Notes: generated by a model not told the origin, from the letters alone. A stretch of DNA of 64,000 bases from Paractinoplanes toevensis (GCF_018332695.1 NZ_BOQN01000047.1:1-64000), one strand, 5' to 3'. Counted from the first letter of the stretch, positions 8,690 through 17,133 are shown. Program-made: numbers and translations.

Positions 8690-8784
8690 ATCCCGGTCAT
8701 AGCCCGCATCACCGGACGTAAGGCTAGCTATTACCGAGGTCGCTGAGAAGCCCCGAATTCCGACCGTGAAAGTGATTCCGGAAT

Positions 8785-9579
8785 TCAGCGGGAAAGTTCC
8801 CAGAATGCGATCGCCGCGGCCGTGGCCACGTTGAGCGAGTCGACCCCGTTCTGCATCGGAATCGCCACCCGCACGTCACTCGCGGCCAGCGCCGCCCGGG
8901 TCAGACCCGGTCCCTCGGCGCCGAGCATCAACGCCGGCCTTTCCCGGTCGGCCGCGCTGAGCGCCTGCAATTCCACCGAATCCGCCCCGGGCGTGAGCGC
9001 GAGCAGGCGGAACCCCGCGTCCCGGACCACCTTGAGCGCTTCCGGCCAGGTCTCCGCCTTGGCGTACGGAATCGCGAACACCTCGCCCATGCTCACTCGC
9101 ACGGCCCGCCGGTAGAGCGGATCGGCGCAGTTGGGCGACAACACGATGGCATCGATGCCGAGGGCGGCCGCACTGCGGAACAACGCACCCAGATTGGTGT
9201 GCGTATTCAGCCCTTCGAGCACGACCAGCCGCCGGGCCGGAGCCACGAGTTCCTCGAGAGACACCAGTTCCCGCCGGTGGAACGAACCCAGCACGCCGCG
9301 GTGCACGTGGAAACCGGTGATCGCCTCGAGAACCGGCGGGGTGCCCGCGTAGACGACGGCGTCGTCCGGCAGATCGGCGAACTGATCGATCCTTTTCTCG
9401 TCGACCAGAATCGACCGCAGCCGATAGCCGGCCCGTAGGGCGCGCCGGATGACCAGCTCGCCCTCGGCGATGAACAGCCCGTTGGGCGGTTCCCACCGGG
9501 TGCGCAACTCCAGGTCGGTCAGTGCGCGGTAATCGCTGATCCGCGGATCGTCCGCGCCCTCAACCCGAATTACGACCAC
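8785..9579 (-). CDS. SpoU/TrmH-family RNA 2'-O-methyltransferase
   Basis: The product (264 residues) carries all three SpoU motifs of the knotted SPOUT fold: motif 1 NLGALFR (129-135), motif 2 LGAEGPGL (219-226), and motif 3 IPMQNGVDSLNVA (240-252). An N-terminal substrate-binding extension (residues 1-115) resembles the L30e-like domain of TsnR/RlmB types. It uses S-adenosylmethionine to methylate rRNA or tRNA; which one cannot be read. The start is GTG 9579. It is followed closely downstream by a CBM2-like gene on the same strand. Confidence 0.88.
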   Translation of the reverse strand: MVVIRVEGADDPRISDYRALTDLELRTRWEPPNGLFIAEGELVIRRALRAGYRLRSILVDEKRIDQFADLPDDAVVYAGTPPVLEAITGFHVHRGVLGSFHRRELVSLEELVAPARRLVVLEGLNTHTNLGALFRSAAALGIDAIVLSPNCADPLYRRAVRVSMGEVFAIPYAKAETWPEALKVVRDAGFRLLALTPGADSVELQALSAADRERPALMLGAEGPGLTRAALAASDVRVAIPMQNGVDSLNVATAAAIAFWELSR

Positions 9580-9597
9580 GGGCCCATTCGCTTTCTC

Positions 9598-9798
9598 TCA
9601 GCCGCCGCTGCGCCGGTTCCCGAAGGACTTACGCGCCGGCACCACCCCGCGTCCGTGCGGTTGCCCGCCGGCCTGGGCGACGCCGCTATCGGAATGCCCC
9701 TGCTTCTTGCCCTTCGCGGCCCGCCGAGCAGCCCGATTCATGAATTCCTCGGGTTGCTCGGCCTGCTCGGCTTCTTGTTCCTGCTCGGAGTCAGCCAT
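9598..9798 (-). CDS. Small conserved basic/acidic protein
   Basis: The 66-residue product has an acidic, Glu/Gln-rich first 18 residues, a central FMNRAARRAAKGKK stretch and a basic Gly/Arg-rich tail. The NRAARRAAKGK motif is one I recall from short conserved actinobacterial proteins of unknown role. No signal peptide or membrane helix is present. It sits 18 bases upstream of the SpoU methyltransferase on the same strand, so a nucleic-acid-related role is possible but only inferred. Confidence 0.55.
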   Translation of the reverse strand: MADSEQEQEAEQAEQPEEFMNRAARRAAKGKKQGHSDSGVAQAGGQPHGRGVVPARKSFGNRRSGG

Positions 9799-9815
9799 GA
9801 CGTCAGTATGGCCGA

Positions 9816-10391
9816 TCAGGCTCGCATCGAGGCGAGCAGGCCCAGTTCAGGCTGGAGGGCGCCGTCCTGGCCCAGCGCGACGAAGTCCGCCTCCACCTCG
9901 GCCAGATCGAGCGTGCCGTCCCGGACCGCCTCGTAGCGGACGTAGCTCCAGAGGAACACGTCCAGGTTGTCGAAACGGGTGCCCTCCTCGAGGACCTCCT
10001 CCTCGTGGAACCAGATGGCCACCTGACCGTTGGTCAGCACGACCCAGAGGTTGCCGCCGCCGTCCGCGCCGATCGAGTAGACGTCGTCGTCGCTGAGCCG
10101 GGTCTCGTAGTCGGAGTCGAGGATCCCGCAGTCGTTGGCGGCGAAGTCGAAGCCGTAGGACCACTCGGCGACGTCCAGGAACTCGGGCAACGTGCCGGAG
10201 CGGACCAGTCGATCGAAGGCCGCCAGGGCGGCCGCGGCCGGTGCGGGCAGGCGCGCCAGGAAGGGTTCGATCGGGCGTACGTCGCTCAGGTCCAGGTCGT
10301 CGAGGGCGGGACGGTCGGTGAGGAAGAGGGTCAGGTCGGCGTCAAAGTCGCGCTCGACGTAGCCGGTGAGATCTTCGACGGTCAGGGTCAC
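9816..10391 (-). CDS. Hypothetical acidic protein, SUKH/SMI1-like character
   Basis: The product has 191 residues with a GTG start. It is strongly acidic. The middle part (YSIGADGGGNLWVVLTNGQ, then IWFHEEEV and a DNLDVFLWSYVRYE helix) has the strand order and Trp/Asp spacing seen in SUKH (SMI1/KNR4) proteins, which act in toxin immunity and other binding roles. I am not certain of the family. No toxin gene is adjacent, so an immunity role is not supported. It is divergent from the F420-type oxidoreductase. Confidence 0.55.
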   Translation of the reverse strand: MTLTVEDLTGYVERDFDADLTLFLTDRPALDDLDLSDVRPIEPFLARLPAPAAAALAAFDRLVRSGTLPEFLDVAEWSYGFDFAANDCGILDSDYETRLSDDDVYSIGADGGGNLWVVLTNGQVAIWFHEEEVLEEGTRFDNLDVFLWSYVRYEAVRDGTLDLAEVEADFVALGQDGALQPELGLLASMRA

Positions 10392-10411
10392 GCGCGGATC
10401 TTAGTGGCCGC

Positions 10412-10417
10412 TACTGT
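10412..10417 (+). promoter_or_regulatory. -10 element of a probable leaderless transcript
   Basis: TACTGT ends 6 bases before the ATG at 10424. A TANNNT-N6-ATG arrangement places the start of transcription at the start codon, the usual leaderless layout in actinobacteria. No Shine-Dalgarno sequence precedes this gene. Confidence 0.5.
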
Positions 10418-10423
10418 TGCGTC

Positions 10424-11314
10424 ATGATCGGGTTACGCGTCGGTTTCATGTTCGAGCGCGACCGTGCTCCCGAGGAGCTGCCGGCCTGCGCGGCCGCGCT
10501 CGAGGAGCTGGGCGCGGACGACCTCTGGGTGGTCGAGGACCTCGGCTGGGCCGGGTCGATCAGCGCCGCGGCCCTCGCGCTGGCCGCCACCCGCCGGCTG
10601 CGGGTGGGCATCGGCATCGCACCGGTGGCGTTGCGCAACCCGGCCCTGCTGGCGATGGAGGTCGCCAACCTGGCCCGGGTCCACCCGGGACGGTTGGTGG
10701 CCGGCGTGGGGCACGGGGTTCCGGAGTGGATGCGCAAGGTCGGCGCCGAGACCCCGCGGAAGCTCGCCCTCCTCGAGGAGACGATCGTGGCGGTACGCGG
10801 CCTGGTCGCCGGGGAGACCGTCACGTTGCACGGCCGCGAGGTCACGGTGGACGGGCTGAAGCTGGTGCACCCGGCGAACGAGGTGCCGCCGATCGTGACC
10901 GGCGTGGTGAAGCCGCGGTCGCTCGAACTGTCCGGGCGGGTCGCCGACGGCACCATCCTCGCCGAGGGCGCCGGACCGGCCGAGATCATCGCGGCCCGCA
11001 CGCACATCGACGTCGGCCGCGAGGCCGGTGACCGGCCCGGGCACGAGCTGATCGTCTTCGCCTACCTGCATGTCTCGGACGACCCGGAGCAGGCCGCCGA
11101 GGCCACCCGCGAGATGGTCACCGGCCAGGCGGCGTGGCTCGGCGTTCCGCCGGAGGAGCTGTTCACCCTCATCGGGCCGGCTGCCGACATCCCGGGGCGG
11201 GTGGCCGCGCTGCACGAGGCCGGCGCCACCACGGTGATCCTGCGCCCGCTCGGGGCCGACCCGGAGGGGCAGGCCCGCACGGCGCTGGAGGCGCTCGGCC
11301 GCGTCCGGCAATGA
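10424..11314 (+). CDS. LLM-class (luciferase-like) F420-type oxidoreductase
   Basis: The product (296 residues) is a bacterial-luciferase-fold TIM barrel. It opens LRVGFMFERDRAPEEL, continues with the DDLWVVEDLGWAGSISAAALAL segment and carries LRVGIGIAPVALRNP and the glycine-rich RLVAGVGHGVPEWM stretch near residue 100. These enzymes use reduced F420 or FMN; in actinomycetes F420 is common. The substrate is unknown. ATG 10424 lacks an SD but fits a leaderless start. The gene stands alone. Confidence 0.82.
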   Translation: MIGLRVGFMFERDRAPEELPACAAALEELGADDLWVVEDLGWAGSISAAALALAATRRLRVGIGIAPVALRNPALLAMEVANLARVHPGRLVAGVGHGVPEWMRKVGAETPRKLALLEETIVAVRGLVAGETVTLHGREVTVDGLKLVHPANEVPPIVTGVVKPRSLELSGRVADGTILAEGAGPAEIIAARTHIDVGREAGDRPGHELIVFAYLHVSDDPEQAAEATREMVTGQAAWLGVPPEELFTLIGPAADIPGRVAALHEAGATTVILRPLGADPEGQARTALEALGRVRQ

Positions 11315-11419
11315 TCCGGAAAGTTCCGATCCGAGCTGGGACGCTGGAGGAAGGCAGAAGGTCCGGAGCGGCAGTACGGTTGTACTGTTCGGGTGATCCG
11401 TCGAACGGGGGGTGTGACT

Positions 11420-13597
11420 GTGTCGTCCGGATCGGGTTCTGGTTCGGGAGCGGACCAGCACCTGCTCGCGCTGCTGCGCGCCATCCGCCTGCGACAGGCC
11501 GCGCCCGATGCGGCGGAGGCCGGCGCCGCCGACACGGCCGCGGCGCTGAGCGAGATCAACCGGCGCGCCGGCGCGCCCCGACCGGCCGGGGAGCCGCACG
11601 ACGCCCCCGCACCGGGCCGACCGGAGCCGCCGACCGGTTCGATGCCGCAGCGGCCGGGATGGGCCGAGCCGCACGCCGGCGACGAGCCCGCGGCCACTGA
11701 CGAAGGGTTGACGGCCTCGGCCGGTGACTTCTTCGGTCGCGGGGGCATCCCACCGGTGCCCACCAATTCCGAAAAGACGGATTTGTCCGGAAAGCCATCC
11801 GCAGGCGCGACTCGACCGCCGGTGCCCGAGACGGCGACTCGACCGCCGGACGGCCCGGCCCACCGGCCCGCGATGCCGGCCACCGGCGGCCCGTTCACCG
11901 AGCGCGGGCCTCTGCTCCGCCCGCCGGGCCTGTCCCCGATCGACCCGCTGCGCAAGCCCACCGACACCGTCGCCGGGGAAACCGCCGCCGCAGACGGCAC
12001 CGCGAGTGCCCGAGGCAATGCCTCGGCCGGAGGCAATGCCGCTGCTGGAGGCAGTGCGGGCGCCGGCGGCAGTGCGGGCGCCGGCGGCAGTGCGGGCGCC
12101 GGCGGCAGTGCGGGCGCCGGCGGCAGTGCGGGTGCTGGCGGCAATTCGGGTGCTGGCGGGACTGCGGGCGGCGGGCCGGTCAGGGTCCGGGAGTTGGCTG
12201 ACGAGGGCTATGGGCCGGACGGTGAGGATCGGGTCGGGCGGCTGAGTCGGAACCGGTTTGCCGGGCTCGGGCCGGGGCAGCCGGCGCGGGAACCGGCCGC
12301 GCCTCGGGCGGAGGCGGTCGTCGAACCGGCCGAGACCGGTGTGCCGGGGCGGCCCCGCTGGGCCTCGGGCGATGAACCGGAGCACGACACCCGCCCGCGG
12401 ATCCCGCACTTCGAGGGCGTGACCTCGCCGACCGTGACGACACCGGCCCGGACGTCCTCGGTGGACGGCATGGACCCGGCCGACGACGCCCTGCTGCGGC
12501 AGACGCAGCGGCTGCTGGCCACCAGCGTCACCTTCGCGGGCGGCGCCGACGAGGTGGCGGTCCGGCTGCGGGAGGCGCTCTGGCAGGCGCACCCGTCGCT
12601 GCTCGCGATCCTGCCGGGCGACGCCGTCGCGCAGGCCGACCGGCTGGCCCAGGGCCTGGTCTGGCTCGTGCACCACCTCGACCAGCCGCCCCTGCTGGTG
12701 GCCGGGTGCGACGCGCTCGGCAAGGTCCTCGCCGAGGCGGGGGTGGAACACGACCGGCTGCAGCTGGTCGGGGCCGCCCTGGCCGAGGCGATGCGGGCCG
12801 GCATGGCACCGGGGGACTGGCGGCAGGAGTTCGACCTGGCGTGGCGCTCGACCTGGCAGCACCTCTACGAGTGGATCCGGCACGGCGAGGCCACCGCCGC
12901 CGAGATGCTCGGCTGGACGGCGGTCGTGGTGTCGCACGAGCTGCGCCGCCCCGACCTGGCCGTCATCAAGCTGCGCCCGCACCTGCCGCTGCCGTTCCGC
13001 CCGGGGCAGTACGCCCGGGTCGAGGTGGCCGCCCTGCCGGGGATCTGGCGGCCCTACTCACTGGCCGGGGCCCCGCGCCGCAACGACCTCATCGAGCTGC
13101 ACGTGCGGGCCAAGACCCAGAGCGGGGTCAGCGGCACCCTCGTCCAGCGCACCCGGGAGGGCGACCGGCTGCGGCTGAGCCGGCCCGAGGGGCAGATGTC
13201 GCTGCCGGCCGCGCCGGACCGCAACCTGCTGATGATCGCGGGCGACACCGGCGTGGCGCCGCTCAAGGCGTTGCTGACCGAGCTCGCGGACACCGGCGAC
13301 CCGCGCTCGGCGGTCCTCTTCTGGGGCGTGCGCAACCTCGACGAGCTGTACGACATCGACGACATCGCCGAGATCGCCCGCTCCGCGAAACGGGCCACGG
13401 TGGTGCCGGTGATCTCCGAGGGCGACCCCGGACCGTACGCGTCGGGCCTGGTCACCGACGCGGTCGCGGCCTACGGCGAGTGGTCGCGCCACGAGGTCTA
13501 CCTGGCCGGCCCGCCGCTCATGCTGACCAACACGACGATCGCGCTACAGCTGCTGGGCGTCGCGCCCGACCACATCCATCACGACGCGCCGGAGTAG
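11420..13597 (+). CDS. Disordered region / heme-less globin-like domain / ferredoxin-reductase fusion
   Basis: The product has about 725 residues. Residues 1-350 are a Pro/Ala/Gly-rich disordered region with tandem GGSAGA repeats. Residues about 350-500 align with the globin of flavohemoproteins, but the proximal-His position near residues 436-437 is Val-Leu (GKVLAEAGVE instead of KH), Tyr-B10 is Arg and Phe-CD1 is lost. Residues 510-725 are an FNR module with RPYSLAG (FAD), AGDTGVAPL (NAD(P)) and YLAGPPLM. It should transfer electrons from NAD(P)H through FAD, but heme binding is unlikely. GTG 11420 has a GGGGGG stretch upstream; the frame is open from GTG 11393. Its end overlaps the convergent cupin gene. 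Confidence 0.8.
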   Translation: MSSGSGSGSGADQHLLALLRAIRLRQAAPDAAEAGAADTAAALSEINRRAGAPRPAGEPHDAPAPGRPEPPTGSMPQRPGWAEPHAGDEPAATDEGLTASAGDFFGRGGIPPVPTNSEKTDLSGKPSAGATRPPVPETATRPPDGPAHRPAMPATGGPFTERGPLLRPPGLSPIDPLRKPTDTVAGETAAADGTASARGNASAGGNAAAGGSAGAGGSAGAGGSAGAGGSAGAGGSAGAGGNSGAGGTAGGGPVRVRELADEGYGPDGEDRVGRLSRNRFAGLGPGQPAREPAAPRAEAVVEPAETGVPGRPRWASGDEPEHDTRPRIPHFEGVTSPTVTTPARTSSVDGMDPADDALLRQTQRLLATSVTFAGGADEVAVRLREALWQAHPSLLAILPGDAVAQADRLAQGLVWLVHHLDQPPLLVAGCDALGKVLAEAGVEHDRLQLVGAALAEAMRAGMAPGDWRQEFDLAWRSTWQHLYEWIRHGEATAAEMLGWTAVVVSHELRRPDLAVIKLRPHLPLPFRPGQYARVEVAALPGIWRPYSLAGAPRRNDLIELHVRAKTQSGVSGTLVQRTREGDRLRLSRPEGQMSLPAAPDRNLLMIAGDTGVAPLKALLTELADTGDPRSAVLFWGVRNLDELYDIDDIAEIARSAKRATVVPVISEGDPGPYASGLVTDAVAAYGEWSRHEVYLAGPPLMLTNTTIALQLLGVAPDHIHHDAPE
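12020..12176 (+). repeat. In-frame tandem repeat coding GGSAGA units
   Basis: A 15-base unit close to GGCAGTGCGGGCGCC is repeated, with diverged copies at both edges. The central copies (about 12051-12130) are nearly identical, so copy number may vary by slippage. It encodes a flexible linker in the globin-like/reductase protein. Confidence 0.75.
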
Positions 13598-13947
13598 GGC
13601 ACCGCGTAGCCCGGCACCGAGGGCCAGCGGCAGGTCAGCACCACCGACTCCTGTTCGGCGAACCACGAGTGGTCGTCGCCGGCTCCCCACAGCACGTAGT
13701 CGCCGGGCTCGGACAGCACCACCGTGCGCTCCGGGAAGATCATCTGGAAGCGGCCGCTGATCAGCACCAGGACGGCGGTGCGGTGCTCGCCGCGTACCCA
13801 TTGGGCCCGCCGTTCGCCGGCCTCGTGCCGGCCCCACTTGATCTCGACCTCGGTGCTGTGCCGGGCGTCGCCGGGTGGCAGGAAGTGCCCGACCAGCCAG
13901 CCACGCTCCTTCGGAGCGTCAAGGTCCGCTTTGCCGAAATAGATCAT
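13579..13947 (-). CDS. Cupin-fold small protein
   Basis: The product (122 residues) opens MIYFGKADLDAPKERGWLVGHFLPPGD. It carries a cupin-like beta series (TAVLVLISGRFQMIF, then SEPGDYVLWGAGDDHSWFAEQESVVLTCRWPS). The GDYVLWG...HSW part is typical of the second cupin motif. Similar actinobacterial proteins are, as I recall, sometimes mislabelled signal peptidase I; nothing here supports that. The ATG at 13947 overlaps the end of murL by 4 bases, so it is coupled to it. Its 3' end overlaps the convergent reductase gene by 19 bases. The role is unknown, perhaps sugar binding. Confidence 0.75.
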   Translation of the reverse strand: MIYFGKADLDAPKERGWLVGHFLPPGDARHSTEVEIKWGRHEAGERRAQWVRGEHRTAVLVLISGRFQMIFPERTVVLSEPGDYVLWGAGDDHSWFAEQESVVLTCRWPSVPGYAVPYSGAS

Positions 13948-15248
13948 GCGAGGGCGGCATCCAGGATTTTGGCGTACGCCTCCGGGACGTACGTTTCTCC
14001 GCCCGGCGTGAGCACCGCCTCGCGGGAGGCCTCCGCCCAGGCCTGCGGCGGCACCGCGGCCCGCAGCGCAACCAGCACCGGGGCGTCGTCGTCGAGCATC
14101 GCCAGGGCGACCAGGGATTCCTCGACCTCGCCGACGCACTCGAACGGCTTGTGCGCGTCGATGCCGAGCAGCTCCAGGAAGCCGGGCACCTGTGCCGGGT
14201 CGGCGAACAGGTCGTGGCCGAAGATGTGGGTGAGCCGGGCCCGGTCCATCGCCGGCGCCATCGCCAGGAAGACGAACCGGCACTTCGGGCAGTCGCCGCA
14301 CCAGCGGACGGTCGGGTCGTGCAGCTTGAACGCCTTGTTGCAGCTGGTCACCACGTCGTCGTAGATGGTGTGCCGGGCGAACAACTGGGCGATGTGCAGC
14401 TCGGACAGCGACCGCAACAGCGAGAAGTAGGGCTCGGTGAGCCCGGCGTGGGCGGTCACCGCGGCACGCAGCAGGCCCTCGGCGACGACGCCCTTGGACC
14501 ACTGGTGGTTGATCTCGTGACCGTTCCAGACCAGGTTGGGGTCGGACGCCGAGCGCTCGTTCGACATGACCACCGGGCCGAGGCCGTGCCAGGCCGCGGT
14601 GGCGATCGCGATCAGCGAGTTGATCGCGGTGACCGGGATGTGGCCGTTGAGCGCGCCCGCCTTGTTGAGCTCGAACAGGCGCGGGTCGAGCTGCCGGCGG
14701 GCGGCCAGCGCGTCCAGGCCGGAGGCGGCGTTGACCGCCTTTATCACCGGGTTCGGGTTGACCGAGAACGGGACCGGGTCGAGCCCGGCCGCGCGCAGGA
14801 TCTCAAGGGTGACGATCGAGTCCTTGCCGCCGCCGACCGCGGAGAGCGGGCGACCCTGCGAGTTGTCGACCGGCTCGGCCGTGCCGGCTTCCGCGGGCAC
14901 CTCGACTGTCAGATCGAGGACATGGGCAAGTTGGTTGCGATACGCGTACTCGGCCAGGCCGTGGGTGTAGATCGCGGTGAAGAACGCGCCGACGGCCGGC
15001 GGGACCGGCTTGGGCGCGAGCACCCGCAGGGGAGCGCCGACCTTGTAGTAGCTGACCCCGGCGACCACGTGGAGCAGGTCGAGGACCCGGTAGAACGCGT
15101 CCGGGGCGGTGCGGCCGGAGGGCACCGGGAAGGTGATCGTCTCGGTGAATTCCAGCGGTTCCGGGCCGTCCAGCACGTAGTCGAACGTCGCGACGCCGGT
15201 CTCCGGGTCGAACGCGTACGAGGGGAAGCGCATGACGTCGAACTGCAC
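13944..15248 (-). CDS. murL: MurL-type UDP-MurNAc-L-Ala-L-Glu epimerase
   Basis: The product (434 residues) resembles the epimerase that converts the L-Glu of UDP-MurNAc-L-Ala-L-Glu to D-Glu using ATP. This is the alternative peptidoglycan route described in Xanthomonas, which bypasses glutamate racemase. A PP-loop-like nucleotide motif GGGKDS lies at 139-144, and a Cys cluster WCGDCPKC at 316-323. The central VMSNERSASDPNLVWNGHE stretch fits the family. The start is GTG 15248. It is divergent from a MurD-like ligase, exactly the expected partner (MurD2), which raises confidence. Whether a classical MurI also exists cannot be seen here. Confidence 0.85.
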   Translation of the reverse strand: MQFDVMRFPSYAFDPETGVATFDYVLDGPEPLEFTETITFPVPSGRTAPDAFYRVLDLLHVVAGVSYYKVGAPLRVLAPKPVPPAVGAFFTAIYTHGLAEYAYRNQLAHVLDLTVEVPAEAGTAEPVDNSQGRPLSAVGGGKDSIVTLEILRAAGLDPVPFSVNPNPVIKAVNAASGLDALAARRQLDPRLFELNKAGALNGHIPVTAINSLIAIATAAWHGLGPVVMSNERSASDPNLVWNGHEINHQWSKGVVAEGLLRAAVTAHAGLTEPYFSLLRSLSELHIAQLFARHTIYDDVVTSCNKAFKLHDPTVRWCGDCPKCRFVFLAMAPAMDRARLTHIFGHDLFADPAQVPGFLELLGIDAHKPFECVGEVEESLVALAMLDDDAPVLVALRAAVPPQAWAEASREAVLTPGGETYVPEAYAKILDAALA

Positions 15249-15282
15249 CCGGAAACTCCTGTCTTTGGGCCGACCGGCAATA

Positions 15283-15300
15283 CTAGTTCGACTCGACTAG
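15283..15300. promoter_or_regulatory. Inverted repeat in the murL-murD2 divergent promoter region
   Basis: CTAGT (15283-15287) and ACTAG (15296-15300) flank TCGACTCG. On the minus strand TAGTAT (15285-15280) is a good -10 for murL. The repeat ends within the ribosome binding site of murD2 (AGGAGGG, from 15299). It may be a shared regulator site. Confidence 0.3.
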
Positions 15301-15311
15301 GAGGGCTCGAC

Positions 15312-16658
15312 GTGCGTCTGGCAGACCTGAACGGCCGGTCGGTGGCGATCTGGGGAACCGGCCGGGAGGGCAGGGCCGCGGTCACCGCGATCGCCAAGCA
15401 CAAGCCGTCCCGGCTGATCGCGGTCGACGACAGCGCGAACTTCCTCTCCGTGCCCTGGGACGAGTTCGCCGCGACCGCCCCGCTGGCCGGTGGCGACCAC
15501 GCTTTTCCCGCCCTCGTCACGGCCGACGTGGTGGTCCGCTCGCCGGGCGTGCCGCAGACCCACCCGTGGATGAAGGAGCTGCGCGAGCGCGGCGTCACGG
15601 TCACCGGCGGTAGCGCTCTCTGGATGGCCGATAACGCAGCGCGAACCATCGGCGTGACCGGGAGCAAGGGCAAGAGCACCACCTCGAGTCTGATCAGCCA
15701 CCTGCTCGCCGCGGTCGGCCGGCCCAACATCTTCGGCGGCAACATCGGCGTGCCGCTGCTCGACCTGCCGCCCGCGGCGCAATACGTTCTGGAGCTGTCC
15801 AGCTATCAGTGCGCCGACCTCACCGACTCGCCCCGGGTCGCCGTGGTGACCTCGCTGTTCCCCGAGCACCTCGATGCGCACGGCGGCGAGGAGGCGTATT
15901 ACCGCGACAAGCTCAACCTGCTGCGGCACGGCCCCGAGATGATCGTGGTGAACGGCTCCGACCTGCGCCTGCGCGACAAGGTCCGGGGCATCTGCGATCT
16001 GCACGGCTTCCCGCCGATCCCGGCCGGCGCCGACGATTCCCGGTTCCGCATCCACGACGAGTGGGTGTACTGCTCGGACGAGCCGCTGTTCCACCGGGAG
16101 GCGCTGCACCTCAAGGGCGCGCACAACGGCCGCAACCTGTGCGTGGCGCTGGCCGTGCTGGACGGCCTCGGTGTCGACGTGCCCGGCTCGAAGGACGAGC
16201 TGGAGGCGGCCGTCGAGGCGTTCGAGGGGCTGCCGCACCGGCTCACCGAGATCGAGGACCCGTCCGGGCTGACCTTCGTCGACGACACCCTGTCGACGAG
16301 CCCCTATTCGGCGATCCACGCGATCGACGCGTACGCGTCGCGGCCGCTCACCGTGCTCGTCGGCGGCACCGACCGCGGCCTCGACTACGCACCGCTGCGG
16401 GAGTTCCTCACCGACCGCGAACTCACCGTGATCGGCATTCCCGACTCGGGGCCGCGCATCCTGGAGGCCCTGGCCGGGCTGGCCGGGGTGCGCACCGAGA
16501 ACGCCGAGGATCTCCCGGCGGCGGTCCGGCTGGCCCGCAAGCTCACTCCGTCCGGCGGAGTGGTCCTGCTGTCGCCGGCGGCCCCTTCCTACGGCCGCTA
16601 CCGCAACTTCGAGCACCGCTCCGAGGCCTTCGCCACCGCTATCCGCGAATCCGCCTGA
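15312..16658 (+). CDS. murD2: MurD2-type UDP-N-acetylmuramoyl-L-alanine--L-glutamate ligase
   Basis: The product (448 residues) is a Mur ligase. It has an N-terminal Rossmann domain (SVAIWGTGREGRAAV), the ATP P-loop GSKGKST (117-123), the central ELSSYQCADL and FPEHLDAHG segments, and a C-terminal SPAAPSYGRYRNFEHR motif. The stretch that in ordinary MurD reads NDSKATN is DDTLSTS, replacing a substrate-contacting Lys, consistent with using L-Glu rather than D-Glu. GTG 15312 follows AGGAGGG with 7 bases spacing. It is divergently paired with murL; together they would make UDP-MurNAc-L-Ala-D-Glu. Confidence 0.85.
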   Translation: MRLADLNGRSVAIWGTGREGRAAVTAIAKHKPSRLIAVDDSANFLSVPWDEFAATAPLAGGDHAFPALVTADVVVRSPGVPQTHPWMKELRERGVTVTGGSALWMADNAARTIGVTGSKGKSTTSSLISHLLAAVGRPNIFGGNIGVPLLDLPPAAQYVLELSSYQCADLTDSPRVAVVTSLFPEHLDAHGGEEAYYRDKLNLLRHGPEMIVVNGSDLRLRDKVRGICDLHGFPPIPAGADDSRFRIHDEWVYCSDEPLFHREALHLKGAHNGRNLCVALAVLDGLGVDVPGSKDELEAAVEAFEGLPHRLTEIEDPSGLTFVDDTLSTSPYSAIHAIDAYASRPLTVLVGGTDRGLDYAPLREFLTDRELTVIGIPDSGPRILEALAGLAGVRTENAEDLPAAVRLARKLTPSGGVVLLSPAAPSYGRYRNFEHRSEAFATAIRESA

Positions 16659-16763
16659 GTCGGCCACGGCCCGGAGCGGACGCCATCGGTGAATACGCCG
16701 GAAACCTGCGCGGCCGGCTCGGCGGTAATCATTACCGGCGGTGACGCCGGTCCGTGCTTTGAG

Positions 16764-16794
16764 CCCGGCCACCGGGGCCGGGCCGGTGGCCGGG
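16764..16794 (+). terminator. Hairpin 1 downstream of murD2
   Basis: Perfect 12-bp arms CCCGGCCACCGG and CCGGTGGCCGGG with a 7-base loop, about 105 bases after the murD2 stop. It is a likely terminator without a U-tract. Confidence 0.55.
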
Positions 16795-16811
16795 TGACCA
16801 GCGCAAGTGCC

Positions 16812-16844
16812 GCCTGGCCGGTCCCCTCGGCGGGGCGGCCAGGC
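16812..16844 (+). terminator. Hairpin 2 downstream of murD2
   Basis: Outer arms GCCTGGCCG and CGGCCAGGC continue inward as CCCC/GGGG with a two-base bulge and a short loop, followed by TGCGTTT. Together with hairpin 1 it forms a tandem terminator. Confidence 0.5.
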
Positions 16845-17133
16845 TGCGTTTGGGAGCGTTCCCGACGCGTACGGTAAATTTTTGATCTTGTTTCCGGGGT
16901 TGCCTGGATGTTTCGAATCGTTCGTGAAGTCATCCGAACGGCGGATCAGCTCTAGTTCTTGTGGCGTCCGACGGCTGTCCGAAAAGCCTATGCGAAATGC
17001 GGACAAACCCTTTCAGGTGACGCCGGTCACTCCGTAAAGAACATTTCCGGATTGATGGACGTCAAGTGGCTGCCGCGTAACACGCGTTCATCGTCGCTGG
17101 TCAGGTAACGGTTTGAAAACTTCGCCCACAGTC

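Noticed and set aside
12051-12130. CRISPR-like regular spacing of repeats
   Set aside because: The repeats are contiguous 15-base coding units without spacers and lie in frame in a long gene; the same applies to the units at 47.3 kb and 33.8 kb.
10433-12982. An 849-codon minus-strand frame opposite the F420-type oxidoreductase and globin-like gene
   Set aside because: No recognisable domain, and it contains the antisense of the GGSAGA repeat; the plus-strand genes have clear motifs.
16689-16877. A 62-codon frame in the gap after murD2
   Set aside because: It runs through two strong hairpins, has no SD and no codon preference typical of the genes here.
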